From Paraburkholderia sp. BL21I4N1 (GTDB lineage Bacteria; Pseudomonadota; Gammaproteobacteria; Burkholderiales; Burkholderiaceae): DNA of 64,000 bases. The notes below the pieces were generated by a model. The model had not been told where the DNA came from. It searched no databases and worked only from the letters and a program-made list of their open reading frames with translations. The number at the start of each line of letters is the position of its first letter. Within the stretch, counting starts at the first letter, position 1. The stretch lies in NCBI RefSeq assembly GCF_002973525.1, contig NZ_PVEN01000001.1:1302001-1366000 (forward strand), read 5' to 3'. Shown here in pieces: positions 8,716 through 17,832 of the stretch. The translations under genes and the position numbers were made by a program.

Positions 8716-8784
8716 GGCGATCCGTCCCGTTTGGGTTGATTGGGTGGTGGCTCAGTGCGGCATCCGCGCGGTTTTAGCGCCGCG

Positions 8785-10380
8785 TCAAGATGAAAACGCC
8801 TGCTGCGGCGTCGGCTCCAGATCCGCTAGCGCCGTTAGCCGCGCATACAGCTCGCGATACGAGCCCACCATCTGATCCTGCGTATAAAACCGCTCGACTC
8901 TTGCGATGCCGGCTTTTTGCGCCGCATGCCAGTTGTCTTCGTCGAGCAGGTCGAGCGCGGCCTCGGCGAGCGCGCGCGGATCGGCGATCTGCACCACGCG
9001 GCCCGCCGTGCCGAGCGCCGCGTCCTCGCCGTCGAGTCCGTGGATCAACTGACGGCATGAGCCGACGTCGGTCGTCACCGACGGCACGCCCGCCGCAAAG
9101 CCTTCAAGCACGACGAGCGGCAGTGCCTCGGAAATCGAACTCAGCACGAGCACGCCGCATTTGGGCAGCAACTCATCGATCTTCTGGAAGCCGAGAAACT
9201 TCACCTTGTCCTGCAAGCCGAGACTCTCGACGAGCGCCCGGCATTCGTTCGCATACGACTCGTCCTCGTCTTCGGGACCGGCGATCCAGGCTTCGGCCTC
9301 CGGCATCTGGCGCACCACGGTCAGCATCGCGCGAATGAAGGTCTTGATGTCCTTGATCGGCACCACGCGGCCGATCAGGCACAGCGTCTTGGGCACCTGC
9401 GCGCCGCGCAGCGCGCGCAACGGCGCGAGCCGCGGTAGGTTCACGCCGTTCGGAATATTGGCGGTCTTGTATTCGGGTGCGCCGTCAACGATCTGACGTC
9501 GACGGTTACCTTCGTACAACGCGATGATGTCTTCGGCGGCGTCATAGCAAACATGGCCCAGCGTTTCGAAGAAACGCACCCACAGGTCGCGGAAATAGCC
9601 GATCTGCGACACGTCGCGTTCGAAGATGCTGCGGTTGTCGCGAATCCATTGGCTCTGAAACAGATCGATCTTGCGTTCCTTCGTGTAGATGCCGTGTTCC
9701 GACACCAGCAGCGGACGGCCATGCCGGTAACGTAGCAACGCACCCAGAAAACCCGCGTAGCCGGTCGAGACGGTATGAAACATCCTCACTTTGGGCAATC
9801 CCTCGGCAATGCGGGCCAACTGCCACAGCGGCTTGTGCATGATGCGCACGGTCCAGAAATAATCGACGAACGACGGGTCCGTGCAGAACTGCCGGTATTG
9901 ATCGGTCAGATACGTCCACGATTCCTTCGAATACAGAAACGCTTCCTCACCGAGCGCACCGCCGGGCCGCAGATCGTCGAGCATGTCCTTGAGCATCCGG
10001 CCGGCCGCCTGGCGCATGGCGGGATTGCGCAGCTTCTCGTGCATCTGACCGGCCTGCATGAAGGCGGCGGGGTCGCCGGGCTGGTGACGGATCATCGGCG
10101 GCGGCGCGAAGTCGTACAGATAGTGATTCTCCAGATGCACGACGTTCTCCGGCAACGCGTACGACATCTTCGGATAGTCCTGCGGACGGCTGCCGAGAAA
10201 GCACAGCGCGAACGTGTACTCCGGAAACGCGCGGATGATCTGGTTGACCCAACTGGAGACGCCGCCGCTCACATACGGAAACGTGCCTTCGAGCAGTAGC
10301 GCGATATCGGCGGAGGCCGCGCGCGGGAGTTTCGGCGGCGCGTGTGAGACGACGGTGGCGGCGGTTTTAGGAGCGTTCAT
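8785..10380 (-). CDS. pelF: Pel polysaccharide glycosyltransferase PelF
   Basis: Cytoplasmic GT4-family glycosyltransferase, 531 residues, predicted to use a UDP-linked hexosamine donor to build Pel. Visible: N-terminal DIALLLEGTFPYVSGGVSSW (residues about 25-44), the PelF hallmark; an SEHGIYTKER segment; the GT-B donor half with LIGRVVPIKDIKTFI; and the ISEALPLVVLEGFAAG motif carrying the conserved E(x7)E. The start codon overlaps the pelE stop by 4 nt (ATGA), indicating coupled translation. Length and order fit the family. Confidence 0.95.
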   Translation of the reverse strand: MNAPKTAATVVSHAPPKLPRAASADIALLLEGTFPYVSGGVSSWVNQIIRAFPEYTFALCFLGSRPQDYPKMSYALPENVVHLENHYLYDFAPPPMIRHQPGDPAAFMQAGQMHEKLRNPAMRQAAGRMLKDMLDDLRPGGALGEEAFLYSKESWTYLTDQYRQFCTDPSFVDYFWTVRIMHKPLWQLARIAEGLPKVRMFHTVSTGYAGFLGALLRYRHGRPLLVSEHGIYTKERKIDLFQSQWIRDNRSIFERDVSQIGYFRDLWVRFFETLGHVCYDAAEDIIALYEGNRRRQIVDGAPEYKTANIPNGVNLPRLAPLRALRGAQVPKTLCLIGRVVPIKDIKTFIRAMLTVVRQMPEAEAWIAGPEDEDESYANECRALVESLGLQDKVKFLGFQKIDELLPKCGVLVLSSISEALPLVVLEGFAAGVPSVTTDVGSCRQLIHGLDGEDAALGTAGRVVQIADPRALAEAALDLLDEDNWHAAQKAGIARVERFYTQDQMVGSYRELYARLTALADLEPTPQQAFSS

Positions 10381-11723
10381 GTTGGGCGTCTCGGCGGGGC
10401 GTCCGGCGCGGACAGGGGGGCGGGCATGGCACGGCGCATGGCGTCGCGGGCCGATGAATCGGAGCGGTCGGAAGCGTTGGCATCGGCGCTTGCCGCCCGC
10501 GGGCCACGTGAATCGCGTGGGCTGGCAGCGTCGCCGGCTTTAGCCGCCTCGCGCCCCTGCCAGAACGCCAGCACCGCATGCAACGTCGAGCCGCCCGCGT
10601 GACTGTCCATCTCGCGCAGCAAGCGGCGCACGCGCGAGAAATCGCGTCGCAAATAAGCGGCCTCGGCGAGATACGGCAGCATCCGCTCGCGCGGAAAACC
10701 GCAGTCGATCGCGCGTTGCAGCATGGTGTCGGCGTTGTCGAGTTCGCGGCGGTCGAGTGCGAGGCGGCCGCGCAGGCGCCAGAGCGAGGCGTCGTCGGGA
10801 TCGGCGTCGAGCGCCGCGACGGCGAAACCGTCGGCCTGATCGGCGGCGTTGCGATAGACGTCGCCCGTGACCAGATGCTCGTAAATCAGCTCGCTATACA
10901 GCTCGGCGAGGGTTTTGTTGGCGCGCCGCCGGTCGGTGTCGTTCAGCTCCGGATGCAGCTTGCGGTCGAGCTTGGGCCGTTCCACCAGAATCCGCTGCGT
11001 GAGGGCTTTCTCGCGATTGTCGAGAATCCCGTACGCCAGCAGACGGATGTCGTCGAGCGGGTCGGCCAGCATGCCTTGCAGCAAGGGGGAGATGGTACGC
11101 GCGGGCATCGATTGCATCGCCAGCAGGGCGGTCATGCGAAACGCGGTGCCGGCGTCGGCGTTCTGCAACTCGGCCTTCAGCCGTGCGCCACGGCCATACG
11201 ACACGTTGCCGATCAGATTCGCGGCGAATTCGGGCTCGTCGATCCGCGTGACGGGCAAGCGCTCGGCCGGACGCGGCAGGATGCTCGCGATGGCCAGCGC
11301 ACCGAGCGTGCAGGCCACACCGCCGATCGGCAGCGCGAAGTTCAGGAACCACAGCGCGGCGAGCACGCTTTTGCGCGGCGCGCGGTAATGCTGCGGCAGC
11401 GCGCGTGCGATGCCGAGCGAGATCAGCAGGGCGGCTAGCGCCTGGATCAGCAGACAGAGCAGCAGCGTGTGCGTGTTCAGACGCGCGGCATCGCCGGCCG
11501 GCGCGTCTTCCGGGAGGCCGCCGAGCCATTGCGCGGAGGTATCCGGCGCGCCGTGGGTGGCGATCGCGAAGACCGCAAGTTGCAAGGCGACGCCGCCGAG
11601 CCCGGCGAGCACGGCGATCGCCGCGGACAACACGCTGGAGCGTGAAGCCGAAGCGGACCGACGAGCCGAGCCATGAGCTGACTCAGACGTCCCCCGCGCC
11701 GAATCCGCGTCAGACTCGCGCAT
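10377..11723 (-). CDS. pelE: Pel polysaccharide inner membrane protein PelE
   Basis: 448 residues. Three hydrophobic segments lie in the N-terminal third (VLSAAIAVLAGLGGVALQLAV, LLLCLLIQALAALLISLGIA and VLAALWFLNFALPIGGVA), followed by a long cytoplasmic region with TPR-like helices (DDASLWRLRGRLALDRREL). PelE is part of the PelDEFG synthase complex. The start is set at ATG 11723 because GGAG lies seven bases upstream; it overlaps the end of pelD by 14 nt. The frame extends to 11753 but that start lacks a binding site. The C-terminal 60 residues are low-complexity and Ala/Arg/Ser-rich, making it longer than the Pseudomonas protein. Confidence 0.9.
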   Translation of the reverse strand: MRESDADSARGTSESAHGSARRSASASRSSVLSAAIAVLAGLGGVALQLAVFAIATHGAPDTSAQWLGGLPEDAPAGDAARLNTHTLLLCLLIQALAALLISLGIARALPQHYRAPRKSVLAALWFLNFALPIGGVACTLGALAIASILPRPAERLPVTRIDEPEFAANLIGNVSYGRGARLKAELQNADAGTAFRMTALLAMQSMPARTISPLLQGMLADPLDDIRLLAYGILDNREKALTQRILVERPKLDRKLHPELNDTDRRRANKTLAELYSELIYEHLVTGDVYRNAADQADGFAVAALDADPDDASLWRLRGRLALDRRELDNADTMLQRAIDCGFPRERMLPYLAEAAYLRRDFSRVRRLLREMDSHAGGSTLHAVLAFWQGREAAKAGDAASPRDSRGPRAASADANASDRSDSSARDAMRRAMPAPLSAPDAPPRRPT

Positions 11724-13188
11724 CGCAGCGCTCCAGCAAACGCCGCAATTCATTCACCGGCTCCGCGTCGGCGATCAGCATCGCGTGCACGGCAATCCGG
11801 GCCGACTCGAAATCGACGCCGTATTGCGCGCGCAGATTGTCTTCGATCCGCAGCAGATAGCCGTCGATCGAGCCTTCCCCCGACAGCGGCATCAACGTCA
11901 GAATCGCGCGCTGTGAGCCGTTGTTGCGCGCCCATTGCACGTCCAGCGCGCGCCGCGTGCGCAGCACGTGGTCGTACCAGGTGGTGCTGGCCGTGCGCTC
12001 GTCGAACACCAGCGCGACCAGCGACGAGCGCACCCGTGTATCGCGATACAGATGCACGAGCCGCGCGTAATCCAGCGCGAAATCATAGGGACAATCGGGA
12101 AACGCCTGCAGCAGGTCGCGCGTGACGTCGGCATGCTGCACGCCGTCCGCGTAGTAGTTGCACAGCACCAGCAGGAATTGCAGGTTGTCGCGCGTCAACG
12201 CGAGAAACGGCATGCGCTCGATCACCAGCAGGCCGACCGGTTGCTTCAGCGCGTCGATCAATGGCACGCAGGCGATATAGCGGCTTTGCGCGGCCTTTTG
12301 CTGGGTTGCCGATTCGATATGGACGAGCGTGCGGACTTCGAGTGCTTCGCGCACCAGCGGATCGTCCGCGTCGAGTTCGAAGGTGGCGCCGATCCACGCG
12401 GCGGCTTCGTCATGCGGCTCGCCGTCGCGCCACGCGTAAAGACGCGCGCCTTCGAGCTGACACGCCTGCGCCGCGGTGTCCAGAAACTGCTGCGCGCCGC
12501 GCAGATCCACCACGCCGCGTTGCGCGTTGCCGGGCTCCTGGGTTAGCGTCACCGCCCGCATCCGCGCTAGCGAATCGCGCAGCGTGGCGGGGCGGCCGAG
12601 AAGATCCTGTTCGAGACGTTCATGTGAAAGCCGCAGCAAAAACTGATTGCGCGTGAGGATCGACAGCCGTTCGGCGAGGTAGTCGTTGGCCATCCGCGCC
12701 TGGCCGAGTCGCGTGATCCACACGTCGCCGAATTGCCCGCACAGCAGCGTGAACGCAAAGCCGCCGAAGAAGAAGCCGACCGGAAACGGCTGCGCCTCGG
12801 TTTGCGACTCGCCCAGCACATGCGCAATCGAACCGAGCGACGACGGATCCGCGCCCGGATACAGCACGTACCACGCGCCGAGCAGAATCAGGCCGGAGAA
12901 GGTTCCCGCAATCGATCCGTAGCGCAGCGCCAGCACGATCGGCACGATCCAGATCCAGACGAAGCCGACGTGAATCAGCAGCGGGTTGTGCGGCCGGAAT
13001 AGCCAGCACAGGCCGATCGCGAGCAGCGTCGCGAGGACCGATTCGAGCGTGGTGACGGCGCGGCGACGCATCGAGCCGCGCGGCGGCGCGACCAGCCGCG
13101 CCCACCACGAGCCCGCGCCGACGCTTTGCGCCTGACGGCGCCGATGCCGGGAGCGCGGCGCGAATTGATCCGGAGCACGCGTGTTCAT
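11710..13188 (-). CDS. pelD: c-di-GMP receptor PelD
   Basis: 492-residue inner membrane protein that switches on Pel synthesis when bound to c-di-GMP. It has a basic N-terminus, about four membrane segments (residues about 50-165), a GAF domain and a degenerate GGDEF domain lacking a GG(D/E)EF active site. An RxxD motif, Arg413-Ala-Leu-Asp416, sits just before the strand that would carry GGDEF, where the inhibitory-site motif that binds c-di-GMP is expected. The start is ATG 13188, preceded by AGGAAG at good spacing; the open frame runs much further upstream but reads through pelC on the same strand in another frame. It lies 116 nt after pelC. Confidence 0.93.
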   Translation of the reverse strand: MNTRAPDQFAPRSRHRRRQAQSVGAGSWWARLVAPPRGSMRRRAVTTLESVLATLLAIGLCWLFRPHNPLLIHVGFVWIWIVPIVLALRYGSIAGTFSGLILLGAWYVLYPGADPSSLGSIAHVLGESQTEAQPFPVGFFFGGFAFTLLCGQFGDVWITRLGQARMANDYLAERLSILTRNQFLLRLSHERLEQDLLGRPATLRDSLARMRAVTLTQEPGNAQRGVVDLRGAQQFLDTAAQACQLEGARLYAWRDGEPHDEAAAWIGATFELDADDPLVREALEVRTLVHIESATQQKAAQSRYIACVPLIDALKQPVGLLVIERMPFLALTRDNLQFLLVLCNYYADGVQHADVTRDLLQAFPDCPYDFALDYARLVHLYRDTRVRSSLVALVFDERTASTTWYDHVLRTRRALDVQWARNNGSQRAILTLMPLSGEGSIDGYLLRIEDNLRAQYGVDFESARIAVHAMLIADAEPVNELRRLLERCDARV

Positions 13189-13304
13189 GGCGAGGGCTTC
13201 CTGGTATCGGTTGAAAGACCACTGGCGTGAGTGTCGGGCGCCCGGGTTCGCCGTGAACCCCGCGAACGCTGACATAAGGGCGGACGCGTCGGCATGATCC
13301 CGGC

Positions 13305-13871
13305 TCAGCGCGCCAGCGGGCTCAGCAACTCGCGCTCGAGCTTCTGCGCCACGCCCGACACCGCGTCGCGGCTCCAGCCGGTGCGGCTGCCGGTGCCGGT
13401 CCAGACGACCTTGCCGCTTTGCACGTCGAGCACGTCGAGCGTGATGCCGACCGCCGGCTCGCCATCCACACCGACCTTGTAGCGCCACTCGTTGACGGCG
13501 CCGCTCAGCGCATAGCGCGCATTCTGCTGACGCGCCCAGTTCAGCGCGTTCTGCTGCGCGTCCGGCTTGGCCGGATCGAATAGCGTTTCGTCGTCGGCGC
13601 TGGCCGGATAGCGCGTCAAATTCGCGTAGCCATACGCACTCAGCAGGCTTTGCGCGATCGATGCGGCTCGCTGGCCGGCTTGCGGCGTCTCGGTGTTGTT
13701 GGCGATCGGCAGGATCACCCACGTGTCGCTCTTCGAGAATGCCGGCGCGGTGCTGCGATCGATCACCGAGCAACCTGCAAGGCTTGCACCGAGCGCAGCG
13801 CCGAGCACGATCGACAGCATCGCGGTGCGCACGCGCGGCCGCTTCGTTTGAGCTTGTTTTGCTTGGTCCAT
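13305..13871 (-). CDS. pelC: Pel outer-membrane-associated lipoprotein PelC
   Basis: 188-residue lipoprotein. The signal peptide ends in the lipobox LAGC (lipidated Cys at about residue 34), and Ser at +2 predicts outer membrane sorting. PelC forms a periplasmic ring that funnels the polysaccharide to the PelB pore. The body shows the PelC-like fold (DTWVILPIANNTETPQAG, YALSGAVNEWRYKVGVDGEPAVGITLDV). ATG 13871 follows GGAGAGCAAG. It lies 64 nt after pelB. Confidence 0.92.
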   Translation of the reverse strand: MDQAKQAQTKRPRVRTAMLSIVLGAALGASLAGCSVIDRSTAPAFSKSDTWVILPIANNTETPQAGQRAASIAQSLLSAYGYANLTRYPASADDETLFDPAKPDAQQNALNWARQQNARYALSGAVNEWRYKVGVDGEPAVGITLDVLDVQSGKVVWTGTGSRTGWSRDAVSGVAQKLERELLSPLAR

Positions 13872-13935
13872 CTTGCTCTCCAGTCAGACAGGCTTGATTC
13901 GATTCGCCGCGCAAGCCGCAACTTGCCGACGTGTT

Positions 13936-16900
13936 CTAGTACAGCCACTGATACCGCGCGCCGATTTCCTTCACGGAGGTCGAGTGATTCGACGACGCCC
14001 CCTGATACAAGCCGTAGATCAGCACCTGATCGCCGCCGAACAGACTCCCCACGAGGCCGGCCATCACCTGGCCCGACCAGCCCGCGCGCGAGTCGCGCAG
14101 CGGACCGGCGGAAAACATCGGCCGCCAGCCTTTCGAGTAGTTCTCCGGCAGGTCGTCGCCGAAGGAAAACAGCAGGCCGCCCTGCGTGAAGGTCTGCGGC
14201 ATGAAGGCCTGCGCGTTGAACGCGGTGCCGGCCGGCAGCAGGTTCTGCAACGCCGCGCCCGGCGTGCCGTTGGCGCTGTACTGACCGTGCGAGAACACCG
14301 CGCGGATCGTGTAGTCGGGATAGTCGGCCTTGATCTTGTAGCCGGCGTTCAGCTCGACCAGATGGCCGTCGCCGAGCGACGAACGGTCCTGACCATGAAA
14401 GCGGTCGTACTCGTAACGGCCGCCGCCGAACCAGTGCGAATCGAGCCGGTAGTTGAAGCCGAGCGACGCGACGTCCTTCACCCCGGCCACGGTCAGTTGC
14501 GTGGTTTCGGTCGCGGACTGGTTGTAGCCGGCCGCATAGGTGAGCGTGAGTTTCGGGTTCACCGCGTAGGTGCCTTCCACACGCGCGGTCACGAAGTCCT
14601 TCAACGCTTCGCGGCGGCCGACGATCACGTGTTCTTCGTCGTATTGCCCCTTGTGCGAGTAGACGCCTTCGAGCAAACGGTCGTGATTCGGCGCGTTGGG
14701 CAGCGATGCGGCGTCGGTGCTCTGGTCGCGCTGCCGGTAACGCAATTGCAACGCCTGCGACGGCGTCAGCCGCACGCCGCCCGTGATCGATTCCTCGCTG
14801 AAGCGCAACGGCCCCTGATCGCTGTAACGGACCGACGGCGCGACCGCCTGCGCGTTGCTGAGCAGCCGGTCGTGCAGCTGGCCGTGCATCACGCTGTCGT
14901 TGGGCAGGCTCGTGAGCGACTCGAACGCGGTGGTTTGCGCGTCGGCGTTGCGGCCGGTCAGCGTTTGCGCATCGACCTTGTTTTGCCGGGGAATCAGATC
15001 GGGCAAGGTGTCGAGCAGGTGCGACAATTCGTTGACGTCGCCCTCGTTGATCGCCAGTTGGGCCTCGGCGTACACCGGCCGTGTGCTGCGTTGAATGTAT
15101 TGCTTTTCCAGCCACGCGCGTTCCATGTCGGACGCGTCCTGTGCCTGGGCCCAGGAAATCGCCGCCTCGCGCGCAATGGCCGTATAAACGCGCCGCTCCT
15201 TGCGGATCGCGTCCTGTTGCGCGGGCGGCAGCAGGCCGATGTCGCCGAGTTCGGAGGTCTGCGCCGATTGCGCGTCCGTCTGACTCGCCTGGTCCGCGCG
15301 CAGCATCTCGATCAGCACGGCGCGCGAGCGGTCGCCGTTGTCGAACAGCGTGGTCAGCGCGACGTAGCGGCCGCGCAAATCGTCCTGCTCGGCGGCAGGC
15401 AGCGCGCTCGCCTGCGCCGGATCGCGGCGGTGCCGCGCCAGTTCGAGCCAGACGCCGCGGCGTAATTGCCACGCCTCGTCGATGCGGCTGTTCAGTTCCA
15501 GCGCGTCAGCATAGGTCAGCCGCCACAGTGGACTCTGCGCGGCCTGCGCGGACTGTTTGTGCAGATAGTGCAGCGCGGTGCGGCCGTCGCCGAGACGCAT
15601 CGACGCGGCCGCGTAGGGCGCCCACAGTTGCGGATCGTTTTCGGCGTCGCCGGCATCGTTGCGCATGGCATTGCGCAACTCGGCGTCGGTGCCGCGATCG
15701 GTCAGCATCCACAGATAGGCGGCGCGTGCTTCGGTGTTGTCGGGCGCGAGTCTCGCGGCGCGTTTGATATCGCGTTCGGCGTCTTCCACCGAGCCGGTTT
15801 GCCGTTCGTATTCGGCGCGCGCCAGCAGGAAGGTGGCCGACTGTTCGGCGGCGCTGCGTTCCTCGGGAGAGAGCGACGCAAGCAATGCGCGAATCCGGCC
15901 CCAGGCCCGGGCGCGCTGATAGTTGTAAAGCGCCTGCGATAGCGCGCGCGGTGGCCCGCCATGGCGGTAGGCGTATTCGGCGAGACGGCCGGCGTCGAGC
16001 GGCGAATCGTTGTAGAAACCGGTCATCGCTTCGTAGTCGTCGGCGTCGGCTTTGCCGCCGGCGATCAACGCGCGATAGCCCTGGTTCGCCTCGTGCGGAT
16101 GCTGGACCGTGTTGGCAAGCAGCGCGTAGAAGCGCCAGAAGTCGCCGTCGGTATTCGGCGCGGCGGGCTTGGCCTCGTTCATCGCGGCGAGCGCGGCGTC
16201 GAACTGGGTACGCGTGTAAAGCAGGGTGGCGATTTTCAGGCCGTAGGCGCTGTTTGGGCCGAACTCGCGTTCGAGGTCGCGCCACGTGCGCAGCGCGAGA
16301 TCGTCGTCGCCCTTGCGCTCGGCGATCAGCGCGTAACGTTCCATCACCGCGCGGCGTTGCGCGCCGTGCATGCGCGCCTGCAGAAAGCGCAGCGCGCTGT
16401 CCGGGTCGGCGAGTTGTTCGTAGGAGAACACCACGGCGTCGATCAGCTTCAGATTGTCCGGCTGTTGTTCCGATTGATGCAACGTGACGGCCAGCACGGC
16501 GGCGTTGTCGTTCAAGCCGGGAGCGAGGCGCGCGACCTGCTGCCAGGCGTTGGCGTCGCCGTTGGCTTGCGCCTGCGCGAGGTAATTGCGCAGCGCCACC
16601 TGCGGTTGATGATTCCATTCCGCCACCTGCGCGAGACGGCCGCGCCACAACGCGGATTGCGGGTCTGTGTCGAGCGCCGCCTGGGCGATGCGCTGGGCGT
16701 TGGCGACGTCGCCGTTGGCGAGGAACACGCGGTACGCGAGTTCATGGTCGGATTCGGCGGGAGGGCTGGGGGGCGTTGGGGCGGCGGCGGTCGCTGTCGT
16801 GGCAATTCTGATGAATCTGCCGCGCTGGTCGATGGGTGCGTTCGCGTGTTGCCAACCCCGCGCTCGACGCACCGGCCGATACCACGCGGCGCGTAACCAG

Positions 16901-17832
16901 ACGCCTCGGGCATTGCGATAGTCGACAGACGCGGTGTCGGCCAACGCAGCCAATCGCATCCCGCGCGGTGGCACCGCCGACATCTTGAGCAGCCGCTTCA
17001 CATACCGCTCGGCCAGATCGGGCCGGCCGGCTGCGAGCGCCAGATTGGCGAGATAGCGCAACGTAGCGGGATCGTCGGCGAGGTCGCCGAGATGGGCATT
17101 CGCCGCCTGAATCGCCGCGAGCGGGTCGTTGCCCGCCTGCAGCGCCTTCACGCCCGCGATAAATCGCGCGCGGCGCTGGTCCAGCTCGCTGGCGTGCTGT
17201 TGCGCCTCGAACCACGCGTTCGCCGCCGCCGCATAGCGGCCGTTGCCGAGTTCGGTCTGTGCGAGGTCGACCAGCCAGCCGCTCGCATGCGCGGGATCGC
17301 GCTGGATCAATTGACGGTAGTAACGCGCCGCGAGTTCGCTGTCGTTCAGGCCGCGCGCCTGACGCGCCAGCAACGCAAGCTGCTCGTTGTCCCAGGTGTA
17401 CGCGGCGGCTTCTCGCAGCAGGGCGTCCAGTTCGCGCAGTCGCGCGGCTCGCGCGGGATCGTCGGCCTTCAGCGCGTATAGCCGCTGCTGCGCGATCGAC
17501 ACGCGAATCGCCAGCGCACCTTGCCTTGCGGCCGGATCGTGCGACTGCTGCAAGCGGTTGAGCACACGCGACGCCTCGGCAATCCGCTGTCCCTTCAGAT
17601 ACTCGCGCGTCAGTTCGGACAGCACGTCCGTGTTGTCGGGATCGATCCGCAGCCACGCTTCCAGATAAGCGATCGTCAAACCGTCCGCGTTAGTGCCGCG
17701 CAGCAGCCGCGGCTCCAGCTTGTCGCGCGGATAGGCGAGCACCAGCATCAGCGCGGTGAGCGCGCCGAGCACGAGGATCACGGCCGGCGAAAACAGCCGC
17801 TGCCGTTCAGGTGTCGCAGGCGACGTCGACAT
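13936..17832 (-). CDS. pelB: Pel outer membrane export protein PelB
   Basis: 1298 residues, the expected size. An N-terminal membrane anchor (VILVLGALTALMLVLAYP, about 18-36) is followed by roughly 900 residues of helical TPR repeats facing the periplasm, with recurrent A..Y..(L/A)....P units. The C-terminal 300-350 residues alternate aromatic and polar residues as a beta barrel and end in YQWLY with the terminal aromatic typical of outer membrane proteins. PelB binds PelA and guides the polymer out. The start overlaps the end of pelA by 26 nt. Confidence 0.95.
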   Translation of the reverse strand: MSTSPATPERQRLFSPAVILVLGALTALMLVLAYPRDKLEPRLLRGTNADGLTIAYLEAWLRIDPDNTDVLSELTREYLKGQRIAEASRVLNRLQQSHDPAARQGALAIRVSIAQQRLYALKADDPARAARLRELDALLREAAAYTWDNEQLALLARQARGLNDSELAARYYRQLIQRDPAHASGWLVDLAQTELGNGRYAAAANAWFEAQQHASELDQRRARFIAGVKALQAGNDPLAAIQAANAHLGDLADDPATLRYLANLALAAGRPDLAERYVKRLLKMSAVPPRGMRLAALADTASVDYRNARGVWLRAAWYRPVRRARGWQHANAPIDQRGRFIRIATTATAAAPTPPSPPAESDHELAYRVFLANGDVANAQRIAQAALDTDPQSALWRGRLAQVAEWNHQPQVALRNYLAQAQANGDANAWQQVARLAPGLNDNAAVLAVTLHQSEQQPDNLKLIDAVVFSYEQLADPDSALRFLQARMHGAQRRAVMERYALIAERKGDDDLALRTWRDLEREFGPNSAYGLKIATLLYTRTQFDAALAAMNEAKPAAPNTDGDFWRFYALLANTVQHPHEANQGYRALIAGGKADADDYEAMTGFYNDSPLDAGRLAEYAYRHGGPPRALSQALYNYQRARAWGRIRALLASLSPEERSAAEQSATFLLARAEYERQTGSVEDAERDIKRAARLAPDNTEARAAYLWMLTDRGTDAELRNAMRNDAGDAENDPQLWAPYAAASMRLGDGRTALHYLHKQSAQAAQSPLWRLTYADALELNSRIDEAWQLRRGVWLELARHRRDPAQASALPAAEQDDLRGRYVALTTLFDNGDRSRAVLIEMLRADQASQTDAQSAQTSELGDIGLLPPAQQDAIRKERRVYTAIAREAAISWAQAQDASDMERAWLEKQYIQRSTRPVYAEAQLAINEGDVNELSHLLDTLPDLIPRQNKVDAQTLTGRNADAQTTAFESLTSLPNDSVMHGQLHDRLLSNAQAVAPSVRYSDQGPLRFSEESITGGVRLTPSQALQLRYRQRDQSTDAASLPNAPNHDRLLEGVYSHKGQYDEEHVIVGRREALKDFVTARVEGTYAVNPKLTLTYAAGYNQSATETTQLTVAGVKDVASLGFNYRLDSHWFGGGRYEYDRFHGQDRSSLGDGHLVELNAGYKIKADYPDYTIRAVFSHGQYSANGTPGAALQNLLPAGTAFNAQAFMPQTFTQGGLLFSFGDDLPENYSKGWRPMFSAGPLRDSRAGWSGQVMAGLVGSLFGGDQVLIYGLYQGASSNHSTSVKEIGARYQWLY

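Noticed and set aside
13189..13914. Upstream extension of the pelD frame
   Set aside because: It passes through pelC in another phase and has no resemblance to PelD; ATG 13188 has a ribosome-binding site and family-like sequence.
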